Source: Chrysoperla carnea
Lineage: Eukaryota; Arthropoda; Insecta; Neuroptera; Chrysopidae
Direction: 5' to 3'
NCBI RefSeq assembly: GCF_905475395.1
Contig: NC_058339.1
Coordinates: forward strand, 9,432,001-9,496,000
DNA: 64,000 nt
Part shown: positions 57,830 to 64,000 of the stretch, one piece after another
Layout of the letters: the number at the start of each line of letters is the position of its first letter
How positions within the stretch are numbered: position 1 is the first letter of the stretch
Translations under genes and position numbers: made by a program
Notes under the pieces: model-generated
What the model was told of the DNA's origin: nothing
Database searches by the model: none
The model's input: only the letters and a program-made list of their open reading frames with translations

Positions 57830-60800
57830 TTATTGAGAACGATTTCCTCTAGTTTTTGATAAGGGACCAATACGAGGTCGTGTTTTTGGTTTTGGTGTTT
57901 GAGTCTCAGTTTTTATTTCTACAGCTACAGGTGACGATTCTTTATCTTCGCTTTTTTCACTATCTTTTAAATCTTCAACAACTATTTCTGCAATTGTTGC
58001 ACCACTTTTAACAGGAGTCGATAATTTTTCTTGTTTTATTTCCACTTCTTTTGTTGTCAATTTTTCAGTAGTTTCATTTTGTTTATTTTGATATTCTTCG
58101 TCTGCTTCCATTGGATCATACAAGTTTTCGGTTTTCGTAGTAGATTTTGTATCTTCAATATTTTCTTCACTATCTGATGTAGTTTTTCTACGTTTCCAAT
58201 TACCCTCATTATCATCATGTGTATCGTCATCGACTTCACGTTTAACATTTTCTTCAGTCTTTGATTCTTCAGATATTAAATTTTCTAAACTCTCTTCCTC
58301 TTTCTTCTTTTCTTGATGTTTTTTCTTTAATAACTGAATGTATTTTTCATAATGACATATTGACTTTGTGTGTAATTCAGAAGTCTCTTTGGTTAAGAAA
58401 AATCGATTACATAATTTACAGAAGCTACCAGTTACTTCGGATATAAAACTTGCACCTATCGTTCGATTCTTTTTTAATTGTGGTAAACGATTTTCAAAAT
58501 TGTCTATGAAATCTGTTCCATCGTTTACATCAAAAATTATATTTTCACCTTCCTCAGCGCTTTCTTTTTCATCTTCGCCACCGTTTGTATTTAATAAACA
58601 ATCTTCTGATTCATCAATTTCATAACCCATTGATTCTAAATAAAAGAAAAAATATTTATAAATAAATCAGATTCATAAAGCAATAGGGAATATTCATGAA
58701 ATTTAAATTTTGTTCAAATATTTTTTTTCCGTAACTTTAATGACTGGACATTTCAACTAAACCATTATTTTAGTAATTAATATCTTTTTAATTACTTAAA
58801 ATTAATTAATAAAAGTACAAATTCAGTGAGAGCATTTAAAAATTTCTAAAACGGAAATTCAAATTTTTATACGGACGTGACATCAAAGTACGGGCTTGTC
58901 AAATTTGTTGACATACTGTATGATATTAATTACTTACATTTAATATGGTATTTCATTAAATTATACTATTCTATGGCTTTTTATTAGAAAACTTAATAAT
59001 AACGAGTGTAAATTCTGTGTTGTAAATTCATTTTTTTAAAGTGTAAATTATACATTGAACTGTAACCAATTTACAGATCACGTACTTATACATCATCAAC
59101 AGAGAGCGCTAAGAAACTGCGTTTAAATATCTCAAAATTATAATGTATTTTAAATAATTTTTTACACTCTGAGGTGGCGTCTATCCTGTGATCCACGAAT
59201 AAATTAAAGACACGAATGTTCGGAGCGGGTAGTAATAGTGGCATCGTTTAAAAAAAACGTAACTTACCTATATTTTCTCGACTATTTAAAAGTTTTAATA
59301 AATGTTCCGGTGTTAATCGATGTTCTTCCCATTCAATACGAGTAGGAAACTCTAATCGACAACGTTTACAACGCGGATGTAAGAACTGCTTCAACTTTTG
59401 ATGTCCATCTGATTTTCGATGTACCGCTTCTCTTCCATAAAAATTATAATCGCACATATTACAGTGAATTCCTTTACGCATATCAACTTGTTTGCCTAAT
59501 CGTCTCATACGATTCAATTCAATTGCTTTACGTTCTTCACCTAAACGTATACTTTGTCGTAACATATCAGCTTGAATTTTATAACTATCTTCCAAACTTT
59601 CAAAAACTAAACTATGTGCTCGACCACGTAAATGTTTTTCAAAAGATTCTCCATCCCACATACTTTTATCACATGGAATACATTTCAAGAAATGAACTGG
59701 TATTCCACTGTATTTACCATCTTTGGACTTCACTTCTTTCTTTTCAGTTTTATTATTCGAATTTTCTTCTTCATTTTCAGCATCATCTCGATTAACGTCA
59801 TTTTTTTCAATATTCTCGGCATCCGAGCTATTTAAAATAGTTTTTAATTAAAATTTTTATATTTAATCGAGGTATTAAAACTGAAAAATGACCAAAAGCT
59901 CGGAATTTTAAAGTACAGCTTCGATTTTTATGGACCCCGGGCGCAATCTGTTTGTTTAGGGTTGAAGAAAAAGATGTACTTTTAAATTACGACCTCCAAA
60001 GTCTTATTTCCTCAACTAATTGTTTCAAAGATTTCAAGGTTTTAGTGAAATGTTTTAGTGACGATTGTGCATAATTTTATTTGGAAAACATTAAAGCCTA
60101 TCAATGCTTAAAAAAAATTGTTAACAAAACTTGTGTTAACTTAGAAAAGAAGTATTAAAATAATACAGAAAATTCAGGACAATTTTAGAAAACTGACAAA
60201 TTTTGTGAGAAATTAAGAGAGAGAAAACCAGAACTAAGAATTAAAATAAACATATAAAAAACAAATTGAATGAATTCTTGAATATTTACCTCTCGGTTTT
60301 AGAATCATTTTTATTTTTCGATTCGTCATCTTTGGTTTTTTTGATGGATGATTTATCAGTAACAGTGGTACGATAATTTGTGCCACTACTGGATTTACGT
60401 GAATCATTTCGACGAGAATCATCTCTGCGACCGTAGCTCTAATGAAAAGTAAAATAGGAGGCGAAAATCGCCAAAATAAATTGCTTGATCTACGAATTTG
60501 AACTTTTTTTTAAATAAGTTTTGAAATGAAAAAAGGTGAAGACAAGTTAATATATTAATAATGGGAAGCAAAAAAGAAACACTACCTTTGAATCACTATA
60601 TCTGCTGCGCCTATCAATAGGCCGATTCGATCGGCCATAACTTTGTTGTCTGTAATCGGAAATTCCAGGATTGTTAACTTGAGGTAAGTTAAGAAGTGAA
60701 GGGGGTTGCTGCATTGATGGTAAGGGATTATTAGATCTTAACAGGCTAGTTATAGCCAGTGCTAATTGAGCTTGTGAATCGGATAACTGTGAAACTCCAA

Positions 60801-60903
60801 GTTGTGGCCCCATATTCGGTGGTAAACCACCTTGCCAAGGGCTAACAGTCATTGGACTATGAGAATATGTTCGATTACCGCTACCGTGGCGTCGATTTGC
60901 CAT
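57830..60903 (-). CDS. Nuclear zinc-finger protein, PEP/CIZ1-like
   Basis: Four exons: 60903-60586, 60438-60290, 59827-59268, 58635-57830; 610 residues. Introns are in phases 0, 2 and 1 with GT..AG borders. It has four C2H2 fingers with the H-x5-H spacing of the matrin/U1 type: CIPC...HLRGRAH, CNMC...HRKSDGH (only 10 residues between C and H), CKRC...HRLTPEH and CKLC...HTKSICH. Three cluster in exon 3 and the fourth is in exon 4. The N-terminus (MANRRHGSGNR, SPWQGG) is Pro/Gln/Asn-rich. An Arg/Ser patch follows. The long C-terminus is acidic with a KRRK basic patch. This layout matches insect PEP (zinc finger protein on ecdysone puffs), an RNA-associated nuclear protein, and its vertebrate relative CIZ1. 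I am confident of a nucleic-acid-binding nuclear protein, less of the exact orthology. Fingers of this type usually bind double-stranded RNA or RNP. Confidence 0.88.
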
Positions 60904-61499
60904 GTTATTTCAAAACTAAAAAAAGATCAATACATTTTTGTATGCAAGTATTTTTATACAAATTTTAACTCAGAAAAATATATAATTCATCATTATTACA
61001 AACATAAACATATATGTTCTTACCTTCTTGTATCACTCAATAAAATATTTGCTTCAAAATATTTTACCGGCGTCACTAAAAGTTATACTTCAATTTCAAT
61101 ATAATATTTTGCTCTGTTTCTATTGGTTTTAGTTTAGCAGTCAAATGACTATCTTATCAATGCCAACTACTCAATTTTATTACTAAGTAACCATGTCACC
61201 TGTAAACACAGACCTATAAAATATAAATAAACTAGACCGACAACGATGTTATAAGAAAATGGTGTTTCTATAGCTACCAAAGCTGATTTTTATGATACGG
61301 ATATCTGATGCTTATTACTATAATTACATAGGTCTGCGATCAAAAAACTGCATAGGATTTTTTTACATTTTCTTATAGATTTAGACCTCCCAAAAATAGG
61401 AAAACTATTCAAAACATTCTATCATATAGGTTTTCATAAATATCACATAGGTTTTCATATTATTCTGTGCATATGGAAGAAAACTAACTATAACAATTT
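60904..61499. other. 5' flank of the zinc-finger gene
   Basis: AT-rich, with no TATA element that I can support. An ACAGACCTATAA phrase near 61209 and a related TTTGCAGACCTGTGTTAT phrase near 62385 may be the outer ends of the transposon remnant in between. Confidence 0.4.
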
Positions 61500-62245
61500 G
61501 GCCATTATGCTAGAAAGAATCAAATATCAGGACCATCAATGAATGGTTTGTGGGGACTTCAAAATACTCACGATGCTTTTGGGACAGCAGGCAGGCTATA
61601 CAAAATACCCATGCTTATGATTATGGGTTAGTAGAGCCAGAAAACGGCACTGGACTAAAAGTGATTGGCCACCCCGAGAAACTTTAAAACCTGGGGAGAA
61701 AAATTTTATGAATACTACTTTACTTTGGTGCAGCCAGAAAAAGTTTTGTTGCCAGCTCTCCATATCAAATTGGGGTTGATGAAACAATTTGTAAAATCAC
61801 TGCAAAAGGATGGAGAACTGTTTTAAATATCTATGTACAAAATTCCCGTAGCTGTCAGAAGCAAAGTTGAAGAGGGAGTTTTCACTGGCCCCGACATAAA
61901 AAGGCTTTTAACTGACACCCTCTTTGTGGAAAGTATGATTGAGAAGGAAAAAGGAGCTTGGGTATTGTTCAAAGATGAAGTGCGAAAGTTTTTGGGAAAA
62001 ACTAAGAGTTCTGACTACAAAACCATTGTTCAACTAGCAGCATACGAAGCTTAAGGCTGTAAGATAAGCCTGAAGGTCCATTTTTCACACTCCCACATAG
62101 AATATTTTCCTGAAAACCTGGGAGCTTACAGTGAAGAACAGGGGGAGCGGTTTCATCAGGATGTCCGCGATATCGAGAGACGGTACCACGGAAGATGGGA
62201 TGTCACTCTGCTTGCAGGCTACTGTATAATTTTTAATAAACGAGT
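61500..62245 (+). pseudogene. Decayed transposon-like ORF
   Basis: A broken plus-strand reading frame gives CGDFKILTMLLGQQAGYTKY, PPRETLKPGEKN, the open stretch 61833-62054 (GPDIKRLL..DTLFVESM..KEKGAW..FKDEVRKFLG), and finally ENLGAYSEEQGERFHQD. At least two frameshifts and several stops separate these parts. I recall this order from a multicopy ORF in arthropod and cnidarian genomes that behaves like a transposon gene; I cannot give it a domain name. It sits between two host genes and is not expressed as a whole protein. Confidence 0.6.
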
Positions 62246-62549
62246 GCTTTTACCAATTTTTTGTGTTTGAATTTTTAAAAAAACCTTACGTGATAGAAAA
62301 AAAATGGCCATCACTACTGAAATCAGCGCATTCTAAAATATATAATTTAGTAAAAATATCTCATGCAGCTGACAAAAAAATTTTGTTTGCAGACCTGTGT
62401 TATCAATGTAATGTGTAATTATTTTAATTAAGAAACAATAAATTTTATTGTTTACGGGTGCCCGGTCATGGGAAATAAGTGTATATGTACGCATCTATCA
62501 ACCACAGCAAAAATCGAAGAGAAATACTGGGATGAAATGAACATAATGT

Positions 62550-62752
62550 GCTCAGGGCCGTAAAAAGTAAGTTTGAGTTCGAAAACGATGAACATATATC
62601 AATTAAGTCATGGTTCCGTAGGATCCATCTTTTAAACCGTACAAACATACATTTTGAAACTTTTCAAAAACCGTACATAAGAGCACCGATAATCAACACT
62701 GTTTTTACAGGGTATTTCAACAGTAAACTCGGTCAGTTGTTTAAGTGTAATT
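62550..62752 (+). repeat. R1 family fragment, diverged
   Basis: Retains the GGTTCCGTAGGATCC, AACACTGTTTTTACAGGGTA and CAACAGTAAACTCGGTCAG phrases. Both ends are lost. Confidence 0.55.
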
Positions 62753-62912
62753 TCCTATATGTATGTTAGAATGTTTGAGAATTACAATGAAAACAAAACA
62801 TGTTGTTAAAAACTTTTTATTTTCCCAAAATATTACAGAATTATTTTTTGTTTTTTCAAAATAAATTAAATTTGTTCTTATATTTCTGTAAGTTTCCTTT
62901 AAAGTGTAGGCT

Positions 62913-64000
62913 TCATTTGTCATCAAACGAAGACCAATCAGATCGATGTGATTGGCATCCAGACGGCGAATCCTCTTGTGGCATTATAATATCCCTTCTT
63001 TGATTTAAAACTTTTTTCAAAATCTCAGCAATATTTAATGGATCAGTTGATTGAATTTCTACTTCAACACAATCTTCATTTAATAATGGTTTTAATGACA
63101 ATTTCTTATTTTGTAATTCTTCCGATGTAATATTTGTAACATTTGATAATTCTGGTTCACTTTTACTTCGTATAATTTTTTCATTTAATGGTAACGGCGG
63201 TGGCTGTGGAATTGATTGTTCTATATTTTTTGTTAATTTTAATAAATTACGTTCGTTAGCATCTTTATTTGTACACGGCAACGATGATCGTCTAATTGCA
63301 CTTGATAAAATTTCAGATAAGCGTCGAGCACATGATGCTGCTTCTATTGCATCTGCTGTCGACATAATTACTTTTTGAAGTTGTGGTGATTTTTTTTCTG
63401 CAACTTTCTTTTGGCTAGAACTATCTAAATAACTTGATCTACGAGAACTTACACAACTCCTTGGATCGTCAATAGGTAATGACGGTATAATATCGGTACA
63501 AACTGATTTTAAATTTAACGTATTATTGTACTTTTTCCAAAAATTATTCCATTCACCACTTGAATCATAATCTTCCAAATTTTTTGATGTACTACCATGA
63601 TCACTTTTCACACTATATTCATCTGTTGTCCAACTATTACATGTTGAACTACGGGTTAGATTATTTTCAGGATTATCCATAGGTGTCATCGCTGGGGATG
63701 ATTCAATTGAACTACACTCTTTCGAAGTACATGCATCACTTTGTTCCGATTCAACAATATCACTTGAATCTGATTCTCTACGACTAAAGTACGTTGAAGT
63801 ACGATTTGATGAACTTGTTTCTCCAATTGGTTTGTATGGATTTGTAAAACTATCAATTTCTTCAGTGCGCAGAGTGAATCCTAAGTCAAGTGTTGTGTTT
63901 TCTGCTAAAAGTTTTGCTGCACCACCTCCCGTACCAGGTACAAGACTTAATGTTCGTAATGTTCGACCTTTAGCACGATGTATTATTGTACGGGTTCTTC
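62913..64000 (-). CDS. C-terminal part of a Ser-rich protein, cut by the window edge
   Basis: An open minus-strand frame runs from the right edge to a TGA at 62913, 361 codons without a stop, so the 5' part lies outside. It is rich in Ser, Asn, Glu and Lys and probably mostly disordered. Visible features are a GTGGGAAK stretch near the edge, YKPIGETSSS, several Ser clusters (SDSSDIVESEQSD), a likely helix STADAIEAASCARRLSEILS, a Pro run PQPPPLPL that could bind SH3 domains, and RSKSEPELS, which resembles a phosphorylation or 14-3-3 site. A second helix, DPLNIAEILKKVLNQRR, lies near the end. An AATAAA lies about 95 bp after the stop. I do not recognise the protein. Codon use matches the neighbouring genes. 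Confidence 0.85.
   Translation of the reverse strand, partial: RTRTIIHRAKGRTLRTLSLVPGTGGGAAKLLAENTTLDLGFTLRTEEIDSFTNPYKPIGETSSSNRTSTYFSRRESDSSDIVESEQSDACTSKECSSIESSPAMTPMDNPENNLTRSSTCNSWTTDEYSVKSDHGSTSKNLEDYDSSGEWNNFWKKYNNTLNLKSVCTDIIPSLPIDDPRSCVSSRRSSYLDSSSQKKVAEKKSPQLQKVIMSTADAIEAASCARRLSEILSSAIRRSSLPCTNKDANERNLLKLTKNIEQSIPQPPPLPLNEKIIRSKSEPELSNVTNITSEELQNKKLSLKPLLNEDCVEVEIQSTDPLNIAEILKKVLNQRRDIIMPQEDSPSGCQSHRSDWSSFDDK

Noticed and set aside
1..64000. CRISPR array or bacterial operon
   Set aside because: No regularly spaced short repeats with unique spacers. The intron-bearing genes show eukaryotic DNA.

Overview
The window is eukaryotic nuclear DNA, AT-rich and intron-bearing, most likely from an insect. 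Four genes have short introns with GT..AG borders that I could place to the base, and one of them resembles the insect nuclear protein PEP. About three quarters of the window is transposon-derived or repetitive. I cannot name the species or order from sequence alone.

Layout: 1-17.8 kb is almost gene-free and packed with repeats: 5'-truncated non-LTR retrotransposons with a (CCATAC)n tail, a pogo-type MITE, Helitron-like elements, a 317-bp tandem repeat and several dispersed families. Two weak candidate exons lie on the minus strand at 10.0-10.2 and 12.3-12.5 kb. From 17.8 to 19.7 kb there is a two-exon, divergent alpha-tubulin gene (minus) that lacks the acidic C-terminal tail. A MITE with perfect 28-bp ends sits 155 bp upstream of its start codon, and a small hypothetical gene at 20.9-21.2 kb points the other way. 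From 21.2 to 53.9 kb I see no host gene. This part holds a 1.44-kb fold-back transposon inserted in a Helitron-like element, two copies of a tRNA-derived SINE family (the second is in the gene cluster), many copies of a 550-bp family, and retrotransposon wrecks.

The gene cluster is at 53.9-64 kb: a complete five-exon tRNA pseudouridine synthase (PUSL1/TruA family, plus), a DUSP19-like dual-specificity phosphatase 148 bp behind it (plus), a four-exon nuclear protein with four H-x5-H zinc fingers (PEP/CIZ1-like, minus), a decayed transposon ORF, and the 3' end of an unrecognised Ser-rich protein (minus) running off the right edge.

The genes do not form an obvious pathway. PUSL1 and DUSP19 are packed closely enough that the PUSL1 poly(A) signal overlaps its own stop codon. 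I see no new multi-gene system. The most interesting items are the tail-less alpha-tubulin, the SINE family with perfect target-site duplications, a tRNA cloverleaf embedded between inverted repeats, and the fold-back element with a captured C-terminal transposon exon.
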